This document shows, one piece after another, positions 9,103 through 16,831 of a stretch of DNA of 64,000 nucleotides. Below the pieces are notes generated by a model. The model saw only the letters and a program-made list of their open reading frames with translations. It did not search any database and was not told where the DNA came from. A program made the translations under genes and the position numbers. Source of the DNA: Mycolicibacter algericus DSM 45454. Lineage in GTDB: Bacteria; Actinomycetota; Actinomycetes; Mycobacteriales; Mycobacteriaceae. The stretch's first letter is position 1; every line of letters starts with the position of its first letter. Location: NCBI RefSeq assembly GCF_002086455.1, contig NZ_MVHC01000003.1:248001-312000 (forward strand), given 5' to 3'.

Positions 9103-9705
9103 TCATGCCCCGGCGATCTTCGCGGCGACGCCCACTACCCGGGTGGCCAGGTGATCGAGCGCGGCCAGGGTCGCCTCGTTCAGCTCGTTCTTGTTCTCCG
9201 GGCCGGTGATGTGGCCGACCCCGTAGGGGTTGCCGTCGGCGAACTTGACCGGGTCGGTGTAGCCCGGCGGCACCAGGATGCCGCCGAAATGCATCAGCGT
9301 GACGTACAGGTTCAGCAGCGTGGACTCCTGCCCACCGTGCGTGGTCTGGCTCGAGGTGAAGCCGGCGTAGACCTTGTCGGCCAGCTCCCCCTTGGCCCAC
9401 AGCCCGCCCAGGCCGTCGATGAAGGTACGGAATTGCGCTGCGGGGGATCCGAATCGGGTGGGCGAGCCGAAGATGACGGCGTCCGCCCAGACGATGTCGT
9501 CGCCGGTCGCTGCCGGCAGGTCCTTGGTCGCCTCGTAGTTGGCGCTCCAGGCCGGGTTCTGCGCGAAGGTGGCCGGCTCGCGTGTCTCCGCGACGTGCCG
9601 CAGCCGCACCTCCGCGCCGGCGGCCTCGCCGGCCCGGGCCACCCGCTGGGCCATCGCGGTGCCGTGACCGGTGGCCGAGTAGTAGATAACCGCCAACTTC
9701 GTCAT
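9103..9705 (-). CDS. wrbA: WrbA-like NAD(P)H:quinone oxidoreductase (flavodoxin fold)
   Basis: The product has 200 residues and a single flavodoxin-like domain. The FMN phosphate loop is the N-terminal YYSATGHGTAMA; SPTRFGSPAAQFRTFID and a C-terminal GNPYGVGHITG are characteristic WrbA signatures. The enzyme reduces quinones with two electrons using NAD(P)H and FMN and protects against redox cycling. ATG 9705 is chosen because AAGGAG lies just upstream and residue 1 then starts the beta strand; an upstream in-frame start would overlap the preceding remnant. It lies downstream of the LLM oxidoreductase and the broken FMN-reductase remnant in the same direction, so the three may share a transcript. 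Confidence 0.9.
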   Translation of the reverse strand: MTKLAVIYYSATGHGTAMAQRVARAGEAAGAEVRLRHVAETREPATFAQNPAWSANYEATKDLPAATGDDIVWADAVIFGSPTRFGSPAAQFRTFIDGLGGLWAKGELADKVYAGFTSSQTTHGGQESTLLNLYVTLMHFGGILVPPGYTDPVKFADGNPYGVGHITGPENKNELNEATLAALDHLATRVVGVAAKIAGA

Positions 9706-9721
9706 TCTCGTTCTCTCCTTC

Positions 9722-9933
9722 TCATTCGGCGCCTGCAAGCAAGCGTGTCATCTCATCGATGTCGGCGCTGACCGGTTCGCCGGGAGCGCGCAGTTCCAGC
9801 AGCCGAGTGAAGTCCTTGGCCGCCTTGGAGATCCGTTCGGATAGTCCGTGCGCGCCGTCTCGACGAGCCGGTCGGCCAACAGCCGGGTCGACGACGGCTC
9901 GCGCAGTCCCCCGCTGATCACCGCCAGCTTCAT
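9722..9933 (-). pseudogene. remnant of a CE1759-type NADPH-dependent FMN reductase (internal deletion plus frameshift)
   Basis: The ATG at 9933 overlaps the stop of the LLM oxidoreductase by 4 nt and encodes MKLAVISGGLREPSSTRLLA, the N-terminal FMN-binding strand and loop of this reductase family, followed by about ten more matching residues. The remaining in-frame sequence is nonsense. In the next frame the C-terminal helix of the same family continues (GLSERISKAAKDFTRLLEL ... LLAGAE) to the stop at 9722. Only 212 nt survive from an expected roughly 600, so the middle of the gene is deleted and the ends are joined out of frame. The intact family forms a two-component pair with the LLM enzyme upstream. 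Confidence 0.8.
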
Positions 9934-11036
9934 GACGCGCTGCCGATCTCGGGCGCGGCCGCGGCCTCGACCAGCGACTGGTGCGTCGGAGCGCCGGGAA
10001 CATGGGTGGGCCGGCCGATCGCGAACTCCTTGCGCAGCACCGGGACGACGTGCTCACCGAGCAGATCGAGCTGCTGCAGCACCGTCTTGAGCGGCAGGCC
10101 CGCGTGGTCGATCAGGAACAGTTGGCGTTGATAGTCGCCGACGTAATCCCGGAACCCCAGGGTCTTGTCGATCACCTGTTGCGGTGAGCCGACCGTCAGC
10201 GGGGTCTGGGCGCTGAACTCCTCCAGGCTGGGGCCGTGGCCGTAGACCGGCGCGTTGTCGAAGTAGGGCCGGAACTCATCGACGGCGTCCTGACTGTTCG
10301 GTCGCATGAACACCTGGCCGCCCAGACCGACGATCGCCTGATCGGCACTGCCGTGGCCGTAATGCTCGAACCGCTGCCGGTACAACTGCACCATCGCCTT
10401 GGTGTGCGACGGCGGCCAGAAGATGTGGTTGGCGAAGAACCCGTCGCCGTAATACGCCGCCAGTTCGGCGATCTCGGGGCTGCGGATCGAGCCGTGCCAG
10501 ACGAACGGGGGTACCCCGTCGAGCGGTCGCGGTGCCAGGCTGAACCCGTGCAACGGGGCGCGGTACTCGCCGCTGAAATCGACGACCTCCTCGCGCCACA
10601 GCCGGCGCAGCAGCCGGTAGTTCTCCACGGTGAGCGGCAGGGCGGCCCGGATGTCCTTGCCGAACCACGGGTAGACCGGGCCGGTATTGCCGCGGCCCAG
10701 CATCAGGTCCACCCGGCCGTCGGCCAGGTGCTGCAACACGCTGTAGTCCTCGGCGATCTTTACCGGGTCGTTGGTGGTGATCAAGGTGGTCGCGGTGGTC
10801 AGCTGGATCCGTTCGGTCTGCGCTGCGATGTAACCCAGCAGGGTCGTCGGCGACGACGGCACGAACGGTGGGTTGTGGTGCTCCCCGGTGGCGAAGACAT
10901 CCAGGCCTACTTCCTCGGCCTTCTTGGCGATCGTCACCGTCGCCTTGATGCGCTCCGCCTCGGTCGGCGTGCGGCCCGTGGTCGGGTCGGTGGTGACGTC
11001 GCCGACGGTGAAGATGCCGAATTGCATGCCGGACAC
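9930..11036 (-). CDS. LLM-class flavin-dependent oxidoreductase, CE1758 type
   Basis: The 368-residue TIM-barrel protein belongs to the luciferase-like monooxygenase superfamily (MQFGIFTVGD start, TGEHHNPPFVPSSP, RVDLMLGRGNTGPVYPWFG). Members use reduced FMN or F420 to oxidise small substrates and need a partner flavin reductase; here the partner gene directly downstream is reduced to a remnant. GTG 11036 is preferred because GGAGGAGG lies 6 nt upstream; ATG 11027 is the alternative. It is divergent from a MarR gene, which is the likely regulator. The substrate cannot be told from sequence. Confidence 0.85.
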   Translation of the reverse strand: MSGMQFGIFTVGDVTTDPTTGRTPTEAERIKATVTIAKKAEEVGLDVFATGEHHNPPFVPSSPTTLLGYIAAQTERIQLTTATTLITTNDPVKIAEDYSVLQHLADGRVDLMLGRGNTGPVYPWFGKDIRAALPLTVENYRLLRRLWREEVVDFSGEYRAPLHGFSLAPRPLDGVPPFVWHGSIRSPEIAELAAYYGDGFFANHIFWPPSHTKAMVQLYRQRFEHYGHGSADQAIVGLGGQVFMRPNSQDAVDEFRPYFDNAPVYGHGPSLEEFSAQTPLTVGSPQQVIDKTLGFRDYVGDYQRQLFLIDHAGLPLKTVLQQLDLLGEHVVPVLRKEFAIGRPTHVPGAPTHQSLVEAAAAPEIGSAS

Positions 11037-11075
11037 GGCGGCCCTCCTCCCTGGTTGCTGGTTACTGTACATGAT

Positions 11076-11086
11076 CGTTGACAACG
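11076..11086. promoter_or_regulatory. short palindrome in the LLM/marR divergent region, candidate operator
   Basis: CGTTGACAACG is symmetric around its central base and sits about 40 nt upstream of the LLM oxidoreductase start. It could be a MarR half-operator, but it is short and its TTGACA may be only a promoter hexamer. Confidence 0.3.
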
Positions 11087-11143
11087 CAACTATCTATTGG
11101 GCCATTCCCGGCCTTGATTCCAGGTAAAGCGAGGTGTCCGGCG

Positions 11144-11172
11144 TGGACAGTTATATCGACCGAAACTATATT
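11144..11172 (+). promoter_or_regulatory. sigma-A-like promoter of marR
   Basis: TGGACA (11144-11149) and TATATT (11167-11172) are separated by exactly 17 nt. The expected transcription start falls at or next to the ATG at 11180, so the marR transcript is probably leaderless, a common mycobacterial arrangement. Confidence 0.6.
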
Positions 11173-11179
11173 GTGAGGC

Positions 11180-11638
11180 ATGGGTACCGAGTGGCTGAGC
11201 GTGGAAGAGCACCGGATGTGGCGCGCCTACCTCGACAGCACCCGATTGCTGCTACGGGCCCTGGACCGGCAACTGGCCACCGACTCCGGCATCACGCTGT
11301 CCGACTTCGAGGCCCTCGCGCTGCTCTCGGAGGCCCCAGAGCACCGCATGCGGATGAACGAGTTGGCCGACATCACCGTGACGACCCGTAGCGGGGTCAC
11401 CCGCGCGGTCAAGCGGCTGACCGAGGCCGGTTGGGTGCGACAGGTCAAATGCGACGAGGACAAGCGGGGGCTGTACGCCGAGCTGACCGAGTCGGGGCAC
11501 GACAAGCTGCGGCAGGCGGCGCCCGGCCACGTGAACGCGGTGCGCACCAACCTGTTCGATCTGCTCAGCCCACGCCAGGTGGAGCTGTTCGCCCACTCCT
11601 ACACCCAGATCCGGGACAACTTACTGGCCGACCCGTAA
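11180..11638 (+). CDS. MarR-family regulator
   Basis: The 152-residue winged-helix protein has the MarR layout: helix-rich N-terminus, DNA-binding helix around MNELADITVTTRSGVTRAVKRL, wing containing DEDKRGLYAELTESG, and a C-terminal dimerisation helix. It is transcribed away from the LLM oxidoreductase operon and probably represses it and itself in response to a small aromatic or electrophilic ligand; that is family-based inference. The start lies at the predicted transcription start, with no upstream ribosome site. Confidence 0.88.
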   Translation: MGTEWLSVEEHRMWRAYLDSTRLLLRALDRQLATDSGITLSDFEALALLSEAPEHRMRMNELADITVTTRSGVTRAVKRLTEAGWVRQVKCDEDKRGLYAELTESGHDKLRQAAPGHVNAVRTNLFDLLSPRQVELFAHSYTQIRDNLLADP

Positions 11639-11692
11639 AACATTCTCGGCGAAGACCACCGATGGCCCCCGCGGGCTCCATACGATCAGGCC

Positions 11693-12670
11693 ATGTCGCA
11701 ATGCCACACCGTGCGCGGACCGATCGACACCGCCGATCTCGGCGTCACCTTGATGCACGAGCACGTGTTCATCATGACCACCGAAATCGCCCAGAACTAC
11801 CCGGACGCCTGGGGCGACGAGGACGCCCGGGTCACCGACGCGATCACCCGGCTGGGCGCGTTGAAGGCCGCCGGAGTCGACACCATCGTCGACCTGACCG
11901 TGATCGGCCTGGGTCGCTACATCCCCCGCATCGCGCGGGTCGCCGCCGGCACTGACTTGAACATCGTGGTGGCCACCGGCGTCTACACCTACAACGACGT
12001 ACCGTTCTTCTTCCACTACCGGGGGCCCGGCACCATGCTCGACGGCCCGGAGATCATGGCCGACATGTTCGTCCGCGACATCGAGTCGGGCATCGCCGAC
12101 ACCGGGGTCAAGGCCGCAATCCTCAAGTGCGCCACCGATGAACCCGGCGTCACCCCCGGAGTCGAGCGAGTGCTGCGCGCGGTCGCCCAGGCCCACCGCC
12201 GTACCGGGGCGCCGATCTCGACCCACACCCACGCCGGCCTGCGACGCGGCCTCGAGCAGCAGCGCATCTTTGAGGACGAGGGTGTCGACCTGTCCCGGGT
12301 GGTGATAGGTCACTCCGGGGACTCAACCGATCTGGGCTACCTGGAAGAACTGATCGCAGCCGGTTCGTATCTGGGCATGGACCGGTTCGGCATCGACCTG
12401 ATCCTGCCGTTCGAGGACCGGGTCAACACCGTGGCAGCGCTGTGCGAACGGGGCCATGCCGACAAGATGGTGCTCTCGCATGACGCCAACTGCTATTTCG
12501 ATGCGCTGCCCAACGAACTGAGTTCGGTGGCCGCCCCCAACTGGCACTACCTGCACATCCACAACGATGTGATCCCGGCGCTGCGGCAACGCGGCGTCAC
12601 CGACGAGCAGCTGCGCACCATGCTGGTGGATAACCCGCGCAAGATCTTCGAGCACTCCGGCGGCTACTGA
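11693..12670 (+). CDS. php: phosphotriesterase-like lactonase (Php/PPH, Rv0230c type)
   Basis: The 325-residue amidohydrolase carries all ligands of the binuclear metal centre: His22 and His24 (HEH), a carbamylatable Lys145, His178, His207 and Asp264. The family hydrolyses lactones, including acyl-homoserine lactones, with weak phosphotriesterase activity; it acts in the cytosol. ATG 11693 gives the usual N-terminus for Rv0230c. It follows marR in the same direction after a 54-nt gap. The Rv0230c slot in the backbone is preserved although fadE4 (Rv0231) is not found beside it. Confidence 0.92.
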   Translation: MSQCHTVRGPIDTADLGVTLMHEHVFIMTTEIAQNYPDAWGDEDARVTDAITRLGALKAAGVDTIVDLTVIGLGRYIPRIARVAAGTDLNIVVATGVYTYNDVPFFFHYRGPGTMLDGPEIMADMFVRDIESGIADTGVKAAILKCATDEPGVTPGVERVLRAVAQAHRRTGAPISTHTHAGLRRGLEQQRIFEDEGVDLSRVVIGHSGDSTDLGYLEELIAAGSYLGMDRFGIDLILPFEDRVNTVAALCERGHADKMVLSHDANCYFDALPNELSSVAAPNWHYLHIHNDVIPALRQRGVTDEQLRTMLVDNPRKIFEHSGGY

Positions 12671-12684
12671 CGCCGTCCGTAGTC

Positions 12685-13287
12685 TCACCGCGACGGCGAA
12701 TCGGCACGTACGGCAAACGACCGGACCAGGGCGTGCAGCCGTTCGTAGGTGGCGGCGTCCGGATCGCTGAGACGCAACTGCAGAAGCTCGCGGGCGGCGG
12801 CTTGCACCATGCGCGCGGTGTATTCGGGGTCCGGCAGGTCCGGGTAGACGCGCAGTAGCTCGCCGACCAGATAACCGCGAACCACCGCTTGCGCTCGGGC
12901 GAGACGCTCGTGAAGTTCCGGCGGCGCCCCCTGCGGGGGGAACAGAAACAGCCGCCAGGTAGCGGGATGGGCGTCGACAGCTCTGAGCACGCTGTCGAAG
13001 CTGCTCACCAGGCCGCCGCCCCCACCGGAGTCCGTCGTTTCAGAGATCACCTCGGCGAACTGGGCACCCGCCCGCGCTGCCTCGCGATCGATCAGCGCGA
13101 CGAACAAACCAGCGGGGTCACCGAATTGCTGGTAAATCAGCGATCGGTTGATCCCGGCCTCGCCGGCTATCCGGTTCGGGGTGGCGGCGTGAAACCCCTC
13201 CGCGTCCACGATCGCGTGGGTCACATCCAGAATCTGGCCGCGTCGGGCCTCGGCTGTCATGCGCCGTCGGAGTTGTCCCGAAGTCAT
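12685..13287 (-). CDS. TetR-family regulator A (paired with MpaB oxygenase copy 1)
   Basis: About 200 residues. The TetR DNA-binding domain is near residues 10-60 (ATPNRIAGEAGINRSLIYQQFGD) and the C-terminal helical domain is otherwise unassigned. The frame also allows starts at 13299 and 13308, but these run into the inverted repeat, so ATG 13287 is preferred; no strong ribosome site is visible. It is divergent from the oxygenase-like gene at 13356, and the intergenic region carries a long inverted repeat that is its likely operator. Ligand unknown. Confidence 0.85.
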   Translation of the reverse strand: MTSGQLRRRMTAEARRGQILDVTHAIVDAEGFHAATPNRIAGEAGINRSLIYQQFGDPAGLFVALIDREAARAGAQFAEVISETTDSGGGGGLVSSFDSVLRAVDAHPATWRLFLFPPQGAPPELHERLARAQAVVRGYLVGELLRVYPDLPDPEYTARMVQAAARELLQLRLSDPDAATYERLHALVRSFAVRADSPSR

Positions 13288-13289
13288 GG

Positions 13290-13342
13290 TTGACAGCATA
13301 ACTAACAACCTGTTACTAGTGTACTCACAACTTGTTAGTTAT
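13290..13342. promoter_or_regulatory. divergent promoter/operator with 11-bp inverted repeat
   Basis: ATAACTAACAA (13298-13308) is repeated inverted as TTGTTAGTTAT (13332-13342) with a 23-nt spacer that itself holds a shorter TAACA/TGTTA symmetry. A TTGACA hexamer lies at 13290-13295. Placed between TetR A and the oxygenase, this is a good candidate for a double TetR operator controlling both genes. Confidence 0.65.
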
Positions 13343-13355
13343 CCGGAGGTCCGCG

Positions 13356-14684
13356 ATGCCCGCCTTTTATCCCGAGCTTGCGCAACGTGTTCGCAGTCAA
13401 CGCGAGCTGCAGCCCGGCCTCTACGGCGCCATCGACTTCGACGCACAGCCCTACCGCACCACGACCGATCCGGCGGACCGCACCGCGCTGCCGGAGTGGG
13501 TCGCCGACCGTGCTCCATACCTTGCCGATGCACGGGCCGTCGAGTTGATCTGCACGGCAACGCTGTTGGGCGATGTGGTGGCGGACCCCTACGCGGCGCT
13601 GATGAGCGAATACAGCGTCACAGCGCTGATCGACATGCTCCGACTGGCCTGCCGCGAAGGCATCGACGCCGTGCCGGATGCCCCGCCCGAGCTGGTCGCG
13701 TTCATCGCCGATATGGAAGCCACCCCGCCGTGGCTGGACATGGACCTGGTGCGTGAGGGCGCTCGGTATGCCCGCATCCCGGCGGCGCTGGTGGCGCCGT
13801 TCGTCACCCGGGGTGCGTTCATCGCGACCTTCGTCAACACCTACGCTGCACTGCCCATGGCACTGACCGGTGCGCTGTCGGGCAAGCGCGCCGCACGTCG
13901 GGTCAACGAGACGACCAGCTTCTTCGCGGTCACCACGCTGCCCGGGGCGCTGGAGCGTCACGGCCCCGGCTTCGAAGCCGCAGCGATGGTGCGGCTGATG
14001 CACTCGATGGTCCGCTACAACGCACTCAAGCGCTCCGAGAAGTGGGACGTCGGCGTCTACGGAATCCCGACCCCCAGGTCGACCAGATGCCGGCCGGGAT
14101 GATCAACCTCTACCTGCTGGCCCTTGCCGCCCGCCGGAGAGGCCGCGCCGAATTCACCGCCAGCGAGCGTGCGATCGTCGAGTTCACCCGCTACCGGGCG
14201 TTTCTGCTCGGTCTGCCCGAGGAACTGCTGCCGACCACACCCACCGGGGTCATCCACCTCATCCACACCCGCGGGGCGCTGCTTCGTGAGGACTTCGACG
14301 ACGCCACCTGCGGGGAGATGGTGCGCTCGACCATGGCCGCCTACCTGCGGCCTGTTGACACCCGTTGGGAACGCATGGCCGAAGCCGTGGAGAAGAGCTA
14401 CAGCAAGGTGGCCTTCCTGAAGGCCTTCTGCAACGGCGACCGTTCCGTCGCCGAAGCCAAGGGTGTATCGGTCGGGCCGGCCGACTATCTGCGGATCGGG
14501 GTGACGGCACCCGTTCATTCTCGGGCGCCTGCTGGCGGTACGGCGCGCCAGCCGGATTCCGGCACTGCGCCGGATCACCGATGATTACGTCGTACGGCTT
14601 GTGAAACGCCGACTGAAGACCTACGGCAAGCCCGAATTCACCAGCGACGCGCGCGACTACACGCCCGCAGGGCAGCTGGCGTAA
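13356..14684 (+). pseudogene. MpaB-family (DUF2236) oxygenase copy 1, disrupted by two compensating frameshifts
   Basis: The reading starts at ATG 13356 (CCGGAGG upstream) and matches the intact copy at 15478 until about 14072. There CCCGACCCCCAGG lacks one base relative to the PxPQxDQMPAG codons of the paralogue. The match continues in the next frame to about 14510, where an extra C in GCACCCGTTC restores the original frame, ending YTPAG at 14684. Correcting both gives 442 codons, exactly the paralogue's length, with no stop codons in any piece. As sequenced, the product is cut at 14102 (249 residues) and loses the C-terminal half. The family has a heme-binding helical domain with the conserved LMHSMVR histidine. 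Either a very recent inactivation or homopolymer sequencing errors. Confidence 0.8.
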
Positions 14685-14730
14685 TGATGTGGCTGTGCTC
14701 GCCGGGGCGGCATGAGCTGACTATCGCCGG

Positions 14731-15324
14731 CTACCAAACCAGCCGGGCGAGGTAAGTCTCGGCGTATTTGCGAACAGCGACGGTGTCGGTGATATCGAGG
14801 ACCCCCGCCCGGTTGGTGAGCAGGGATCCGACCAGACGCACCAGGATCTCCGCGGTGGCCAGCACGGATTCGTCGGGCATGGTGACTCCGCAGAGGCGCA
14901 GCGTCGAGGCGACCAGGTTGCTGACGCGTACGAAAGCCCGTTCACCGTTGGGGGTGTTGAGTCCGATGACGAGTTCCGGCTCGCTCTCGATAACCGCGGT
15001 AACGAGGGGGTTCTCGGTGATGCGGCGCATGGCGAGTGTGAAGCATTCGACGATCGCCCCGGCGGCATCCTGCCGCCGGGCAGCCTGGCCGAGCTCGGCG
15101 AAGAGGGCCTGGGTGTCGGCCTCCACGAGGTGCTCGAAGAGTGCTTCTTTGGTGGGGAAGTGCCGGTAAAGCGTGCGCCGGCTCACTCCGGCGCGCTGGG
15201 CAACGGCATCGATGTTGGCCCGGCGAAACGCGTGCCGGGTGAACTCCACGCGAGCGGCCGCAAGGATGGCGCCCGCGGTACCGGTCATGGGATCGCCGAC
15301 CTTGACTGATGCCGGACTGGCCAT
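14731..15324 (-). CDS. TetR-family regulator B (paired with MpaB oxygenase copy 2)
   Basis: 197 residues with a clear TetR domain (about 15-62; NIDAVAQRAGVSRRTLYRHFPTKEALFEHLV). ATG 15324 has AGGA 8 nt upstream; ATG 15333 is the alternative. It is divergent from oxygenase copy 2 and repeats the TetR/oxygenase arrangement found 2 kb upstream, though the two regulators are only distantly alike. A symmetric site at 15408-15428 is the likely operator. Ligand unknown. Confidence 0.88.
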   Translation of the reverse strand: MASPASVKVGDPMTGTAGAILAAARVEFTRHAFRRANIDAVAQRAGVSRRTLYRHFPTKEALFEHLVEADTQALFAELGQAARRQDAAGAIVECFTLAMRRITENPLVTAVIESEPELVIGLNTPNGERAFVRVSNLVASTLRLCGVTMPDESVLATAEILVRLVGSLLTNRAGVLDITDTVAVRKYAETYLARLVW

Positions 15325-15407
15325 GGCGTTCATCCTGTCATGCTGCGCGGCGAGCTGGGCTGCCGAGGAGAGGTGGGCCGACGGGTCTGTCGGCGGGGCT
15401 TCCCACC

Positions 15408-15428
15408 TGTTATCGTGACACAGTTACA
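15408..15428. promoter_or_regulatory. imperfect 21-bp palindrome, candidate TetR B operator
   Basis: The site has the shape TGT-A--GTG-CAC--T-ACA with a perfect GTGaCAC core (15415-15421). It lies 50 nt upstream of oxygenase copy 2 and 84 nt upstream of the TetR B start, the expected place for a shared divergent operator. Confidence 0.5.
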
Positions 15429-15477
15429 TGGATTTGTGCCATCGTGCAGCAGTACTGTCGTTTACCGGAGGTCTTGG

Positions 15478-16806
15478 ATGCCCACGCACTACCCCGAGTT
15501 GCACGAGCGGGTCCGCCGTCAAGCCGAGCTGCTGCCCGAGCTCTACGGCGAGCTGGACTTCGACTCCCAGCCCTTCCGCACCACGACCGATCCCGACGAG
15601 GTGTCGTCACTGCGCGGCCGCCCCGCCACCCGCGCCAAGCTGCTGGCCGACGAAGCCGCAGTCGAATTGGTCTGCACGGCGACCTGGCTGGGCGACGTGG
15701 TGGCCGACTCCTACGCCGCACTGATGGGGCAGTACAGCGTCAGCACCTTGATCAGCATGCTCAAGCTGGCCTGCCGGAAGGGCATCGATGCGGTGCCCGA
15801 CGCACCGCCGGAGTTGGCCGCGTTCATCGCCGACATGGAAGCCACGCCGGACTGGCTGGACATGGACCTGGTCCGCAAGGGCGCCGAGGACTCCCGAATC
15901 CCGATGGCGCTGCTGGCGCCGTTCGTCGTGCGCGGTGCGTTCATCGCGACCTTCCTCAATACCTATGCAGCGTTGCCGATGGCCCTGACCGGTGCCCTGT
16001 CCGGCAACCGTGCCGCGCGGCGGGTCAACGAGACGACCAGCTTCTTCGCCGTCACCACCCTGCCCGGCGCCCTGGACCGGTATGGGCCGGGATTCGAGGC
16101 GGCGGCCATGGTGCGGCTGATGCACTCGATGGTCCGCTTCAACGCGCTCAAGCGCTCCGACAAATGGGACGTCGGCATCTACGGGCTGCCGATTCCGCAG
16201 CTCGATCAGATGCCCGCCGGGATGATCAACCTCTACCTGCTGGCGATGGATGCCCACCGCCAGAAGCGCACGGAGTTCACGCCGAGCGAGCGAGCGGTCG
16301 TCGAGTTCAGCCGCTATCGCTGCGTCCTGCTCGGTCTGCCCGAGGAGTTGTTACCGACCACACCGGGCGAGATCCTGCGGCTGTTCAGCGCGCGGTCGGC
16401 CTTGCTGCGCGACGACTTCGACGATGCCACCTGCGGGGAATTGGTCCGCTCGACGATGGACGCGTACCTGCGGCAGGATGACACGCTGCGCGAGCGCATC
16501 GCCGACGCGGTCGAGAAGAGCTACAGCAAATTCTTCTTCGTCAAGATGTTCAGCGGCGGCAAGCGTGACGTGGCCGCGAAGATGGGTGTCACGCTCAGCG
16601 TGGGCGACTTCGCGCGCGTCGCGCTGACCGCTCCGTTCGTCTACGGCCGCGCCCTGGTGGTGCAACGCGCCGCCCGAACCCCCGCCCTGCGCCGACTCAC
16701 GAACGCTTACGTGCTGCGGCTACTCCAGCGGCGGCTGAGGGCCTACGGCACACCGGAGTTCACCAGCGACGTCGCCGACTACACACCGTCGGGCGCGGCC
16801 GCCTGA
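15478..16806 (+). CDS. MpaB-family (DUF2236) oxygenase-like protein, intact copy 2
   Basis: 442 residues. The family includes fungal MpaB and the rubber oxygenase Lcp catalytic fold: helical, heme-b binding, with a conserved His in the segment MVRLMHSMVRFNAL and a downstream GLPIPQLDQMPAGMINLYLL motif followed by EELLPTTPGE. Members cleave or oxidise C=C bonds in lipids or terpenoids with O2; the actual substrate here is unknown. ATG 15478 has GGAG at 15467-15470. It is strongly similar along its full length to the broken copy at 13356, indicating a tandem duplication. Control by the divergent TetR B is likely. Confidence 0.8.
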   Translation: MPTHYPELHERVRRQAELLPELYGELDFDSQPFRTTTDPDEVSSLRGRPATRAKLLADEAAVELVCTATWLGDVVADSYAALMGQYSVSTLISMLKLACRKGIDAVPDAPPELAAFIADMEATPDWLDMDLVRKGAEDSRIPMALLAPFVVRGAFIATFLNTYAALPMALTGALSGNRAARRVNETTSFFAVTTLPGALDRYGPGFEAAAMVRLMHSMVRFNALKRSDKWDVGIYGLPIPQLDQMPAGMINLYLLAMDAHRQKRTEFTPSERAVVEFSRYRCVLLGLPEELLPTTPGEILRLFSARSALLRDDFDDATCGELVRSTMDAYLRQDDTLRERIADAVEKSYSKFFFVKMFSGGKRDVAAKMGVTLSVGDFARVALTAPFVYGRALVVQRAARTPALRRLTNAYVLRLLQRRLRAYGTPEFTSDVADYTPSGAAA

Positions 16807-16831
16807 GTGACGCCGGGCGCCGGTCACGGCC

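Noticed and set aside
13381..13394. AACGTGTT core resembling a KstR box
   Set aside because: It is inside the oxygenase coding sequence at codon 10 and lacks the flanking T and A of the consensus; most likely chance.
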